NCBI GenBank assembly: GCA_038503065.1
Contig: JBCAMK010000013.1
Location: 1,674,001 to 1,738,000 of the forward strand
Direction: 5' to 3'
DNA from: Paragyromitra xinjiangensis
Lineage: Eukaryota; Ascomycota; Pezizomycetes; Pezizales; Discinaceae
Length of the DNA stretch: 64,000 nucleotides
Part shown: in pieces, positions 50,601-62,699 of the stretch
Layout: every line of letters begins with the position of its first letter
How positions within the stretch are numbered: the first letter of the stretch is position 1
Translations under genes and position numbers: made by a program
Notes under the pieces: model-generated
What the model was told of the DNA's origin: nothing
The model's database searches: none
The model's input: only the letters and a program-made list of their open reading frames with translations

Positions 50601-53600
50601 GAACTCTGCACGGGAATCATCGTGGAAGCCTTCAAACACCCGGCGTTTCGACTTTGATGCTGTATTGGTCTGGCGGGAAGACCAAAGGTTCATCCGACCC
50701 ACCGACGCTAGAAAAATATGCACTTTATGCCTGAGCGGTCCCTTCCGGAATTGCAATTTTGTATGCGCTCAAGTCTCTTTGTTATTGAAGTTGCTGGTGT
50801 ATGTACCTAGTGCTCGTATATTGCCTCAGCGGTTGTTTAAATTATGACATGTCCCGGAGATCAAGGTAAGAAACTGTTTTCCGCTTAGACAACGGCGGAG
50901 TGAGCGGGTGGATCTACATATCGGATAAATGCCAATCACGCGAGCGAGAGACATCGCATCGTATCCCAGTAAATAAATGGATTTGTTTCTCGCCGCTTTG
51001 TGCATTCAATTCTCACGATATTTTTTGCCTGGCAAAACCCACCGGGTAGAGCTAAGCGACCTGAAAGCGAAATACCAAGGCTTATACAAGCGGAAACAAT
51101 TCCCCTTAGGGCTTTCGACTGACGCTAGGATAGTTCGTCATCCAGGGGTGACGCTTCCTTTTTGGAATCTGAGAACCGAGCATCTCATGAGGAAACAAGG
51201 TTTGGAGCGGATTGGGAGGGTGAAACCGAGGAAGCTTACTGTTTTAGCGATTTAGTTAACTTATTCCTGAACACCCGGCACTGAGGGTCCGCTCGAATAT
51301 CGAATATCTGTATGCCAATGGGGATTTGGGTGTCCAAATTGGCAGCCGGTATCAAGCAGCTGGTAGTGAAGTCATGATGCTGCCAACTATTGCTTGGAGG
51401 TCACGTTTATGTTCACTTATACTCACTTTTTTTTTAAAAAATGGGATTATGTCTGGCACGCTACTCTACATCCGCCCAACCTTGCATCGATTATGCTTCG
51501 ACGGCGCGCGCGAGGCCCAGCCTAAATCGTAATATTCCAAAGGGGGCTGGGGACTGACCACAGGATTGAAGGCGGCGCAACGCGCGCCACATCGTGATCA
51601 GTATTGCAAGAGGTGTGACAGGACAGACGTGGAACATTTCCCCGTGAAGAAAAGAAAAAGAAAAAGAGCTTGGATTCTCTCCTGGACCGAGCGAGACAGG
51701 GTGACGCGACGCGACTTGCTCTAAGCCGACCATGCCTACCGCGGGATCCCGAAATCTGCGCGCGAGGCAATCCCATTTGCTACCGAGGGTCTGGTGGGGA
51801 TCACTACGGGAGCCGTGGGGGAGAAAATGAGAAAAGGGACGGGAAGAGAGAATGGACCGTGGGGCTGATAATTTCAGATCCACACAGAAGGCCTGAAATC
51901 TTTTGTGTGGTTACTCAAAGGAATTATAGCAGGGGCTTTGGCTCAACGGTTTATCACCACCGGCAGCATTTGTAGTCTGAGCTATCGCGAACTTTACCTT
52001 CGCAGTATGTAGCAGTTTTCTATATTTATGAGAGAAAATCCGGCACAACGGATAAGAATGCATATACATAGAGTTTTATATCATAATAATCTATGGGATC
52101 AAAGATTATTTTCGTTGGAATTTGAGCCCTTGTTGGTTGTTGAGGAAATAATGTGGCTGGCTATGGTGCACGAAGCATGCTATTGTAACACAATTCTTTT
52201 GATAGTCATGTGCCCCCGTGCTTCATGAAATAAAGTGCAGTAGTAAGCGTCTGTACTCTATTATCGATGACGGAAGTCAAGAATACCACAAGCTGTGGGT
52301 ACTCTGCTCATTTTCCGTGCTATATCCCATTGCATTGAGCTTGATTCCAGGGTGTGCGGTGAGTGGGAGGTAAAAACCTATCTTTTATTTTTTGACACGT
52401 TGGTACGCACGGGGGTCAACTTCTAAGAGCCGGATTCTTCCCGAAGAGACTGGGCTGAGCGCGGGCATATAACAAAATCGAAACAAGTTCACGATACTTT
52501 TGCATTGGAGTAGCAATTGGCAAAGGGACGGTGGCCGCAGTGGACGGTTTCCGACAGGGGAGTACGCAATAACTGGGGCATTAATAATGACCCATTGAGG
52601 GAGACCGAGCGCCGAGAACAGGGGGTTTATCCAGCGAAGCGAAGTCAAGGCCCAGGCGCTGCGTGTGGCTTACTGACGCACATTCGATCTTCCGGCCCAA
52701 TGAGCACTCTGGGCGATGATTTGGGATGGTGAAGAAAATCTGGGGTCATGCGGGCAATCGAAGAGGGAAAGGAGGTTGTTTTACCCTTGTTGTTGCCAGT
52801 TCATCGAAAGGCGTGAGATGCGGCGGAAGAGGACGAAAGGAGTGTTTAGAGTAGTACCAGTATACTTGATACATATTGAATTCCCTCGAGCTGCTAGAAG
52901 AGACGCATGATACGAACAGAAACGAGCACATTTACAGTATAGTAGAGGACTGAGAGGATAAAGGAAGGGTGCTTTCATTTGCGCAAGAAGGAGCGAATCC
53001 GAGTTTCAAACGTTTGAACATTAGTGATGGAAAAATGGCGGCTCGGTTGACAATTATCTATGTATTGATCTGTTACTGGGAACGGAAGCTGAGGTTGAGC
53101 GATCAATTTAGGAGGCGAGAATGTTTTGATTCCAGGGGTTTCTGCAAGAAATTTCGGACGAACAAGCCCACTCCAGATTCAACAGCCGAACTCTCTTGCA
53201 CTATTTCCGTAATTGTTTTTCGAAAGCCAGGAACCCGTGCGTACCTACTGAAATGATCGGATGAATTGAAGCTCTGATGAAAGTTGGATGAGCGAACACC
53301 ATATGAGACATGATACGCCATCGTCAGCCAAAGGCGACAACGGCTTCTGGGAGAAAAGTGATATAAAATTAGAAAAAGCAATGTTGCCCCGACTATACTG
53401 GATGTGTAAAAGCATGCATTTCAGAAGTTCATGAACGTATCGCTTGGCAGGGCTTTGGTGTCTGCATCCCCCCAAAAGCAGACACCAGCATCGCGTGCAC
53501 TTTACAGTTGCAGTTTGGCTTGATACCTTTCCGTCCACGCTTTATTGCTTAGCACTCTTTACTATTTAGTGGGACAGTATTTCGGATCCTAATAACGGGA

Positions 53601-53999
53601 CGATTTAGGTGGGAGGTAAAAAGATGAAGGAGAATACGAAAGAATACCAATTTCACTCGCTAGTGCATTGTGTGGAACATCTTTATCGAAGTGATCAGAT
53701 AAATGAAGGGTGTGAGATCTAGTTTTGACTATCATCTTCGTGAACAAAATTACTGATTTGGTACCCCTTCTAAGGTATTCGTGCCGAGAGGAAAGCTGAG
53801 TGAGTACATCTTACTTTGTAACTTAGGAGTTATCGGAATTTGGGCAGGCTGTGGAATACGATTATCCGATAGGATCTCTAGCGAACGATACTGAGGTCCA
53901 GTAGCCCTCTCAGTGGCACGGACAGAGTCTCAGAAGGAGATAGGTAGAAAGAGCTTCCAAGCTTTGTACACACATTTTGCCTGCCTTGTCCCATTAGCA
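41661..53999. other. 12-kb gene-poor block
   Basis: The largest stretch without a supportable gene. Reading frames up to about 120 aa occur on both strands, but none shows a recognisable domain or splice-linked extension. I looked for reverse transcriptase, transposase, integrase, tRNA and 5S rRNA signatures and saw none. The first 300 bp contain the EMC3 3' flank. ATCACTCG copies occur at 42648-42655, 42830-42837 (reverse) and 46063-46070. Decayed repeats are possible but not shown. Confidence 0.45.
41897..41914 (-). other. Predicted G-quadruplex motif (CCCAA-type short repeat)
   Basis: The + strand reads CCC-AA-CCC-GA-CCC-AA-CCC. The minus strand therefore has four GGG runs with two-base loops, a compact quadruplex pattern. 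It lies about 240 bp past the EMC3 stop and resembles a degenerate telomere-like repeat, but it is only about four units long. Confidence 0.7.
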
Positions 54000-56123
54000 T
54001 ATGTGTACATCCAGGCTCCATTAATGTGATTGCTGCTCCTATCACCCTATCACATCCTTCCTATCCGGATCCCTGCTTGAAAATACGTGCTGCTCTATTG
54101 CGCAGGCGACCCCTTCCCCAGCTTTTCCTTTTGCTTTTGCACATCTTTTTTTTGCTCATATCCTGGGCGGTTGAGCACTGAACGACCGACAAACCGCGAC
54201 CCACATTTGCTGCATGCAAGTCAATTCGACGTCAACGAACCACAGTGACCGATACCGCGACGTACACCGAGACTCACGTCTCCTGTTCGTGCCGCCGAGA
54301 GAAAGCGAGGCGAGGCGGCTGTTCGGGTCGCTGGTGTTATTCCGGTGTAGGTTGTTAGCTGTATGTACGTACCTACCTGTGGTTACCTACTAGCAGCCTG
54401 GTTTTTTATTATTTTATTTTTCTCTTATTCCTCACTGTCCGCCGCCGCTTGCCTTGCGTTACAAAAAGAGAATAGTAGAATGGTTACAAAAATAAAACCA
54501 GAAAAAATAAATAAAGGACGCCCGAAAAGGTAGATGCACAAATCTCGCGGAGGCGACAAAGCGGGACGGGTCATGGAAGAGCAAAACGATAGTAAGGCAG
54601 ACGAAGCGAGGCAGACGTGTGTGTAATATGTAAATCAGGCCGAACTGTCAGGGAGACCACCGGCAGCATAGATACTGAAGACTGAAGGCTCTACCGGGAA
54701 GCCCGGAAGGCACGAGAAAAGAAATACATACCACGGTTCAATTGACACGATATCGTGGAACAGTTGGTAGAGAGAAAACTCCTTCTTTTACCACTCGCTG
54801 CTTTTCGCACCCGGCACAACCAGGACACGCCCAGGTAGACTTCCGGTTGGTTCTCTAACCCAAGTCAGTTCTACACATCAGTCTGCTCAGTGACCAGTCT
54901 GCTCGCCCAGTCGCAGTCAGCCACTCAGTCACACACATATTCCAACCGACTGTATCTGACACTCGAGTCACTCCCCCCTCTAGCGTGGTAGTATCCAACC
55001 AAGCATCACCCCCTCTACACAATCCACCTCAAGCATCTTTTTCTTTTCTTTTTCTTTCTCCCTGACCTGTCTCCCTGGTCAAGGACGAGAGGAAAGCAAT
55101 AAACAACGGCGTCTTCGCCTTCAAACGTTCCGTTGTTGCACTGTGAGTTTCATCCAAGCAAGTAGGCGACTGTAGTCATCTCAATTCGCTTCGTCGCTTT
55201 CGGTTCTGCTTTCTTGGGTTCGGTGAGACGACTGGCAAAACAATAGCCCACCCAGCAGCAAAAGAGACGAACTTCAAACGAAGCCAGATCTACAAACACC
55301 GGGTGACGCAAACCCTTTGACTACTACTTCTAGGCCTTCTTCTGTCCAGCCATCGGAGGTTGATCCTGAAGCATTTTTCTCTCTCAGTCCTTCCAGGATT
55401 TCTCGTCTACCGTCGCGATCTTCTGTAGATTGACTTCCTCTCTGGTCTTGTCTTGCAGTGACCATCACCGTCCTTTTAACATCTATCAGCCACCTTGTGA
55501 GTTCTCTGATCATCCCGTTGTGGATGCCGTGTTGGTGGAAATCTCCTAGACTGACTCCCGGAATTTTTTCGATGGCTGTGAAGTGGCAGTAGCACATTTT
55601 CTATTGCAAGAAAGTTGATTTCGGTAAGAACTACTCGCTGGAATTTTGGCTCCTGCATGGTCGCTAACCCGAAGACAGCTGTCCAGTTAAGATCTTGGTG
55701 TTTCGGCCAGTCCTATCATCCCCGTTGAACGACACGAGGACCACTGTGTTTTGCAGCATCTCAATTTTCAAAATTTTCAACCTGGCCGCGTTATTATCGA
55801 AAGAGCTACGGTTTCTTCGTGCGTCCCATCTTCTTCTTCTGCCAGCGAGCGGAATCAAAAGGAGCCCCGTCCCAGCTGAGGTGCTCTCAATTTATCACTC
55901 TCACAGCCGACCTTGATCGCTTTGCCATCCACCTCTCATCTTCTGAGCTTTGAGCTTGGAATAGACAAGAGCTTCAATTGCATACAGTGAACTGTGGGTT
56001 CATCTCATCCAAGCCCTTCTCGTAGTGCCATCCTGACCGTACCGCTTCTTGAAGTCTGGCTTGTCTTCTCAGCCTTGTCCTCAGCCTTGTCCGACATCTT
56101 CCCATCGAGTGTTCTGCCGTAGC
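54000..56123 (+). promoter_or_regulatory. Long promoter/leader of the ADR1-like regulator
   Basis: The segment is rich in pyrimidine tracts (54100-54150, 55030-55080, 55310-55480, 55800-55880). It also contains a short direct repeat, TCAGCCTTGTCC twice at about 56070-56093, shortly before the ATG at 56124. Long leaders are usual for fungal regulators of this kind. Small reading frames here are not supported as genes; some could act as upstream ORFs. Confidence 0.45.
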
Positions 56124-59100
56124 ATGGCAGCAGATACCGCCGTTCTGCAAACGCCAGCTTCTTCAACCTCTCCCACCATGTCGTCCTCTTACCCTAACGG
56201 TGTAAACAGCGGGAATGGTATGCCATTATCCATTTGGCCCTATCCAGTATAACTTTTTCATGATACTCTGATACTCACAAGTTGTTTCGTGCTTTCCAGC
56301 CTCCAAGTCACAACCCCCTCCACCACCTCCCCCAAAGACAGACAAGCCTAGGCCACATGTGTGTGCGACTTGTACACGCTCGTTTGCTCGTTTAGAACAT
56401 CTAAAGCGCCATGAACGCTCTCATACCAAAGAGAAGCCATTTGAATGTCCGGAATGCACTCGCTGCTTCGCCCGTCGAGATTTGCTTCTTCGGCATCAAC
56501 AGAAACTTCACATGACTACCACCCCTAGCAGCCGCCCAAGAGCGGGTGGACGGAGAGAGAGTACAAGCTCCGTGGCGTCGACAAATGGTAGAGTTAGGAA
56601 AAATTCTATTTCTACCACGGCTGCTCCAGTGAGCACTGGCGATGGTGGTGCATCAACGATGAGGGCCAGGCCCAGAGCAAACACCATTGCTCATGTGGAT
56701 TCTTCAACTTTGGGAATGATTGCAGCCGCAAATGCAAATGTTAACCGTGGAAGGAACGGTGTAGCCGCTCAAGCCAACATGGGCGGTATCAGTTTGGGTT
56801 CCCACAATCATGAGGAAACCAGGTATGTCTTTCCAAAGATGAATCCCCGCATATGGGGTGCCTGGGCTCATGAGGGACCTAGGCACGCGATACCCAAGAT
56901 CGATACTTCTATCTCTTCGTTGGACTTGGGCGGGATGATGCCTCGATCTGCCTCGATGCTTCCATCTGAATTTGATCTTGAGGGCCTTTTTTTCGGCCAC
57001 ACCACTGTTAACCCAGCAGCTTTGCATTTCAATATGTCACCCCTACAACAGCCAATTGGGACACCAACTTCACCCTTTGGATCTGATTTCCCTAGTTTAA
57101 ACTCTTCCTACTATTCCATTGATGATGAGGATGACTACGAATGGATGAACGTTCTAGGTGGTGGTGGTAGCCTTTTGAATGAACCTGTTGACCAGTCATC
57201 TCCCAGCGCTTTTAGCACTACTTCTGCAAGTGGGATTAGCGAGTTGATGCTTAACGAGTCCGTGTGGGGGTCTGGTCCAATTGGGATCAATTCTGGGGGC
57301 AGTTCTATGAATTATTCTCCGTCGACCGATTTTACGACTCCGAATTTCAATGATACCCCACCGCCTGGTACCGTTTCTCCAAAAAGTTTGCTAGCTCAAC
57401 AGATCTCTAATGAAAACTATTATTCTACTCCAGATCCACTTTCTATCTCCCCCTCCGGCATGGCCCCAAACTTCTCGCCCCACTACAATCAATTCTCTAC
57501 CCCCGAGGCCCCGTCTTCGTCATCGAGTTCTTTAAACGGCTGTGGATCATCCCTGATCTCGCTTGCCGCGGAATCTATCACTGATGCTACCCGAGCGGCA
57601 CTATTGGCAACCTTGTCTCAGCCTTCGGGTTTCAATACACAAGGGAATCAGAGTTATCAAAATCCCCGTAGTCAGCAACGCAGGTATTCTACTTCTGCAC
57701 AGTCGTCACCGGTAAATGCTGGCTTTTCTCCTTCCGTGAAACAAGGTGCTGGAGTCAATTTACCTAGCACAAAAGATCTTCAACGTTACGTGGCAGCCTA
57801 TATCAAATATTTCCATCCGCATTTGCCGTTCTTGCATATCCCTACGCTGAATTTCAACTCTTCCACCTTTACTAGCAGCTACAAGGGTGGCCAACGTAAT
57901 GGTGGCGTGAGTGGTGGTGGGGGCTGTCTTGTTCTTTCTATTGCTGCTATTGGGGCGCTTTATGAATTTGAACCAATCGTCGCACGCGAAATCTTTGAGT
58001 CAGCGAAAAAGACGATTCAGATATTCCTTGAAGACCGTCGAAAGGCCGATGTCACAGCTGCTCTCAGTGGGCTACATGCAACAAGCTCGAACGGGGGAGA
58101 CTCGAGTAACAACACTCCTGTTTGGCTTGTTCAAGCTATGCTTTTGAACGTCATCTACGGGTTGCAGTGTGGTGACAGAACAGCTTGTGAAACTGCGGTG
58201 ACGCATTGCGGCGCATTAGTCTCGTTAGCACGAGCAGCAGGATTGACTCGCCCGACCACCGTCCCCACCATGAATTCTGTTAAGCAAGAAGATGGCGATA
58301 TTCAAATGGGAGATTTAGATTTAGGTTCATTCAGCGGAAGTGTAGGTAGCGATGGATGGGGCGGCCTCGGGATTAAGATGGAGGCTGATGAGAATGTTGA
58401 ATGGACGAGCTGGATCATTGCTGAGGAAAGGAAAAGGACGTTGTACGCAGTGCATTTGCTGTCTAGCCTGCTCGTTGCTGCACACAATCTGCCTCCGGCA
58501 CTTATGAACAACGAGATCCGCCTTGATCTGCCATGCAACGAAGAGCTGTGGTCTTCACATAATGCAGCTGTGTGGCAATCAAGAGGTGGCCTCGTTGCTG
58601 CTTCCAAGAGCTCGGTTAATTTCGCGACAGCACTCAATGGCCTATTGTCCGCAGGGCAACAACAGTACGGACCGCCAGGCCAGTTCCAGAATTTTTCAAA
58701 TGGTCAACAAGGAGGCGTACCTCCGTACCCACCATCTGGCATAATTCCGAGCACTTTCGGTTGTCTAGTGCTTATCTGTGCCCTCCACGTTTACATCTGG
58801 GAAACTCGACAGAGGCACCATGCCCGTCATTGGACTTCATCTGAGGCTGAGGCGATGCATGCTCACATCGAGCCGGCTCTAAAAGCATGGCAAGCAGCTT
58901 GGTATAGCAGTCCACACCATAGTATCGAGCGGCCGAATCCATATTCTATGGGCCCTCTGTCAGCAGACTGCATTCCTCTCCTTGACCTTGCCTATATACG
59001 GCTTTTTGTGGATCTCGGAAGAGCGAAAGAATTCTTTTGGGCAAGGGATTATGAAGCTATGGCAGAGGAGATTGCTCGGGGATGGGAGAATGGTCAAAAC

Positions 59101-59766
59101 ACATCTTCAAGTGCCTCGTCGACTTCAGCGCAATCTGACGCGTCATTTTCCGGCGTAATATCTCCCGCATCATCTCCTGCATCGGTCTCTTCTTCTCCGA
59201 ACCTTCGGCCAATCAAAATAGAGCCTGGTACCTCTTTTGCGAATACCAATGGCATGAATGTCAATCCTACCGGTCCGTCTTCAAAACGTGAAAAGCACCT
59301 TCGCAAAGCTGCTTTCTATGCAGCAGATTCTCTGGCGATGTCAGATACCCTCGGCGCTTCAACCTCTTCTTCTGCCACTGCCTGTCGTGAACTACCCATT
59401 CAATCAGCTCTTTGTACCTTTGACTGCGCGCAAGTTCTTGCAGAGTGGATTGCTACCGTTCAGGAACGAGTTGGGCCCTATATGGGAACTCTTGGGAGTG
59501 ATAAGTGCGAGATTGGGGGCATAGAGGGTATGATTATTCTTGAAGCCGAGGACCGCAAGCTGTTGGGCAAAGTCATGGAGATGCTACGGAATGCACAGGT
59601 GAAGATGGCCATGGATTGGAATGCTAGCCAGAATGGAAGTGGAATCATTAATGCGGATATCGGACTGGGACCTAAGGTGTTAAGAGTTAGTGCTTATCTT
59701 TTAGATAAAGTGGTTGTGTGGCCTGGTATTTTCCCTTTCCCCTATGAGCTGGTAGCTCCTTACTAA
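56124..59766 (+). CDS. ADR1-like C2H2 zinc-finger transcription factor with fungal_trans domain
   Basis: Exons are 56124-56217 and 56300-59766 (intron GTATGC..TTCCAG), giving 1186 aa. Two adjacent C2H2 fingers lie near the N-terminus: C53, C56, H69, H73 and C81, C84, H97, H102. They are joined by the classic HTKEKPF linker and have [10 protein letters not shown] and [10 protein letters not shown] helices, the pattern of yeast Adr1 and Aspergillus AmdX-type factors. A poly-proline run (37-43) precedes them. A basic, Ser-rich region (RVRKNSIST) follows, then long low-complexity stretches. The fungal_trans-like region covers about 530-900 ([20 protein letters not shown]; then [20 protein letters not shown]). 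Adr1 relatives activate genes for alternative carbon use and peroxisomes; transferring that role here is inference. No gene symbol is assigned because I cannot settle orthology. Confidence 0.92.
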
Positions 59767-62015
59767 CTTCCGGCTAGCTACACGTCTTATGGCACAAGCT
59801 CTTCGCGCGCAAGCCGATCATATGGAAGCACGAACAAACAATGGCGTTATATCGATGCAACACTGATCCCTCACTTTAGCTACCTCACTATGATCGACCT
59901 TATGGACTCAGCTTGAGACGGTCTTGAATCCCCTCGAGTTTTCTTGTTGATTCGTGAAAGGGGGATATTCCAACGGTTTCACATAAAGGGCAAGGAGCAG
60001 GTAGCAAAAGGTTTAAGGAAGTTAACAATATTCTCTTTACTTTTCCTTTACTTTTCCTTTTTGTCCAGAGTAAATAAGGGTAAATCAGTTTCACCTTTTC
60101 ATGTGTCCGGGAATTTTTATTATCTTTCTCATGTTTATGGGCGGTTTGGGTTTTCATATCTTTGGTTTGGGGCATTTTTTTCCTGTGATCTCTTTCTTTC
60201 TTCATTGGGGATATGGTGTTTATTTGATTTGTACGATTTTTTTCTTTTTCTCATGACAGAGGAACGATAAGTTGATGATGTAAATGACGTGTGTGTGTCT
60301 GTATGCATATCTTGTTTTGTATGCCAGAGGGATTATTTCTGTGTTTGATGTGTCATGTATTGGGGTGAATATTACTGTTTCAGTGAATAGCGGTTGATTT
60401 TCTTGCATTGTGTGTACTTGCTTCTGTTTCAGATTTTCTCCAGCATCTTTGTTTTATTTTGTTTTCGGTTTTCCTTGTGAATACTGAGTTGAGTGAGTAG
60501 AGGAGTTCATTTTGTCGGTGTTTAATTTTGGTGTTTTTCCCAGCCCTTGCTTTATTCAGTGACTTTTTGCATAACGGGGCATCTTGGACAATGAGGGTAT
60601 TTGTGGTACGTTTCGGTGGGGGTTGATGGGTGCCGTCTCGACTGCAAGGTGGTAGAGGGTTGATTCAAGAAAACACCTTTTTCTTTAACGAACGATATGG
60701 AATATTTGCTGAAATTGTCCCTTTTCTTAGTTTTTCCCTTTGTTTGGGTGGTGTGTTGGCTTTTACTTCTCTATTTAGGGTTTTGCATGTTTTTGGGCGA
60801 GTTTGGTTCCTTTTTTTACGGATGAATGGGTGAACAAAAGATGTTGAAGAGGAGGGAGATGAAAACAGGAGGGGTGGAGATGAGATGAGATTTGTTGGTC
60901 TCTATCTCGTTCGCTTTCGCTTTTTTCTGCTTTTTTCTGTTGCTGTTTTTTTTCGTCTACGTTCCACCCCCCTGCCTCCTCACCTACCCACCTACCCTCC
61001 TACCCTCCTACCCTCCTACCTGTCTCTCACCCCTACTCTATTCCAGAAATTGACTCATGGGTTACCTCTGTAATTAGCTTTCGTCGATACATTTCTCCAT
61101 CCCCTACATCCCATATACCCCTATCACAACACGATATATATATCATCTTCTGTGCCCGAATCTTGAAAATCATGTACCCTTAAAGTTAAATCAATCAAAT
61201 CCGTAGCTAAATCAAAACAAAGACAAAAACCTTGCCTTGTTTTTTAAGCAAATGCCTCGCTGTGTAGATCAATCAATTATCTATCTCATGTTGCTTTTTA
61301 TGGTTTTTATCAATTTTGGGGGGCAGCTTACGTTTTATACCAAGAAAGGCATTGTTAGCCTTTCTGTTTTAGCCCTCGTCAGACTCGGCGGGTTGGCTTA
61401 TTTCACCTACAAGCCAATTTTTGTGGGGTAGGTTATCATTATCATTATCATTATAATTCGTGTCCACAGGGCTGTAGTGGGGACTCTCCGCGGGTGAGCA
61501 GAGTAATCGGGATAGACAACGGGAAGGCTAGCGTGTGGTACCTAAATACTGGAGAGTTATGATACACTGGGTAGTATTTTAATGACTGTATCGGGAGAAT
61601 TCCGGCCTAATGTGCTTCAGAGTTTGCTTTTCATGAGCCCCTAACTTGTGCTTGTATCTGAACTTTGGCAGACTCACCGACTTGGCAAGAACTACATAGC
61701 GTGTTCCACGCCATGGTAGGAGCTATTGATGGAGCCAGGGATGGCAATTGGAGAGAATTTCAGAAAATTACTGGCACATAACAGCGTACAATTCTAGCAT
61801 GTTTCTTTCAAGTTCCGTAAAGTTTTGAATCAAGAACCCACATTGCTGTTCTTTTGCAAGTGCTGTGACATGATATTTACCCCCTTGGGTATTCCTCATC
61901 ATTGGGTGACATCATTCGTGATATCGCATGGCTGAGGTCATATTTAGACTTCGTTTCTTCCTCTCCTTTAACTAATTCATCACCATTTCATCAATTGATA
62001 CTCAATTACAATCAA
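59767..62015. other. 3' flank of the ADR1-like gene and spacer
   Basis: From about 60030 to 60960 the + strand is strongly T-rich, as in long fungal 3' untranslated sequence. A CCTACCCT-type tandem repeat follows. A 59-aa frame at 61252-61431 with hydrophobic segments is too weak to call. No RNA gene was seen. Confidence 0.45.
60983..61020 (+). repeat. CTACCCTC tandem repeat with quadruplex potential on the minus strand
   Basis: An 8-bp unit is repeated about four times with one variant copy. CCC runs sit at 60987, 60995, 61003 and 61011, exactly 8 bp apart. The minus strand therefore has four GGG runs with five-base loops, a standard G-quadruplex pattern. Confidence 0.75.
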
Positions 62016-62699
62016 ATGCCTTTCGCTATGAGTTTGAGAGCCATCACATGCGTAAGGAGGACCGGAGCTACTCTCCAACGCCGGTCATTTACTCTTTGCA
62101 CCGTTCCTCGGGTTATCCCCCGAGCCCCTCCCTTCTTACCTCACCTTGGTATGCTCCAATCTTGCAGCTTTGGGTTCTCTCGATCGTTTTCTTCCGCCAG
62201 TAAATTATTTGAAAAGGCTGGAAATGGATGGAATGATGGAGATGTGCCAGATGTTAAGAAGTGGAACGAACGCATGGATGAACTCGCCGTGCAGAGCAAG
62301 ACCGACCTGGCCGTCATTGGGGAGTGGGCAGACCTCCTGGAAGAAGGAGTGGCAGCAAAGCTTCCCGATATCGAGATTACCTTGAGGAGGCATCGAGATA
62401 TCTCATCGAACCTAGAAGAATACATGGATGCTGTCGTGGCGGAAAGTGAAGACGACCTCAATGAGGAATTTGATGATGAGGAATTTGATGATGAGGATGA
62501 TGAAGAATATAGTGAGGAGGAAGAACTCACTGATGAGGAACTGGCGAGAATCATAGAAGAGGAAGGAGAGGCAGGAGAAGAGCTTAGCACCGAGGATGAG
62601 CATAAACTCGAAGATGTCGCGCGCGAGGAGCTGGCAAACGAGTTAGAGAGGGAGCAGGGAAGCGACGAGAAGGGCAACAAGAAGGGACGCAAATTTTAG
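62016..62699 (+). CDS. Acidic protein with probable mitochondrial presequence
   Basis: Single-exon 227-aa protein from the ATG at 62016; the frame is open further upstream but has no earlier ATG. The first about 65 residues are Arg/Ser/Leu-rich with almost no acidic residues (RAITCVRRTG, RRSFTL, FSRSFSSASKLFEK), a typical mitochondrial import signal with a plausible RSF-S cleavage region. The middle (about 75-140) is a charged helical segment (WNERMDELAVQSKTDLAVI; LRRHRDISSNLEEYMDAVV). The C-terminal third is very acidic with EEFDDEEFDDEDDEE and a short DNA direct repeat behind it, ending in a basic KKGRKF tail. I do not recognise the family. A single exon and strong compositional structure support it being real. 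Confidence 0.7.
   Translation: MPFAMSLRAITCVRRTGATLQRRSFTLCTVPRVIPRAPPFLPHLGMLQSCSFGFSRSFSSASKLFEKAGNGWNDGDVPDVKKWNERMDELAVQSKTDLAVIGEWADLLEEGVAAKLPDIEITLRRHRDISSNLEEYMDAVVAESEDDLNEEFDDEEFDDEDDEEYSEEEELTDEELARIIEEEGEAGEELSTEDEHKLEDVAREELANELEREQGSDEKGNKKGRKF

Noticed and set aside
50977..51255. 92-aa charged reading frame in the gene-poor block
   Set aside because: Looks protein-like in composition but has no recognisable motif or exon continuation; chance frame is the simpler view.
55274..55597. 107-aa minus-strand frame upstream of the ADR1-like gene
   Set aside because: Falls in the pyrimidine-rich leader of the plus-strand gene; its Arg/Glu-rich composition reflects purine-rich antisense sequence.
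61252..61431. 59-aa frame with hydrophobic segments
   Set aside because: Lies in a long T-rich stretch where hydrophobic frames arise by base composition; no splice or homology support.
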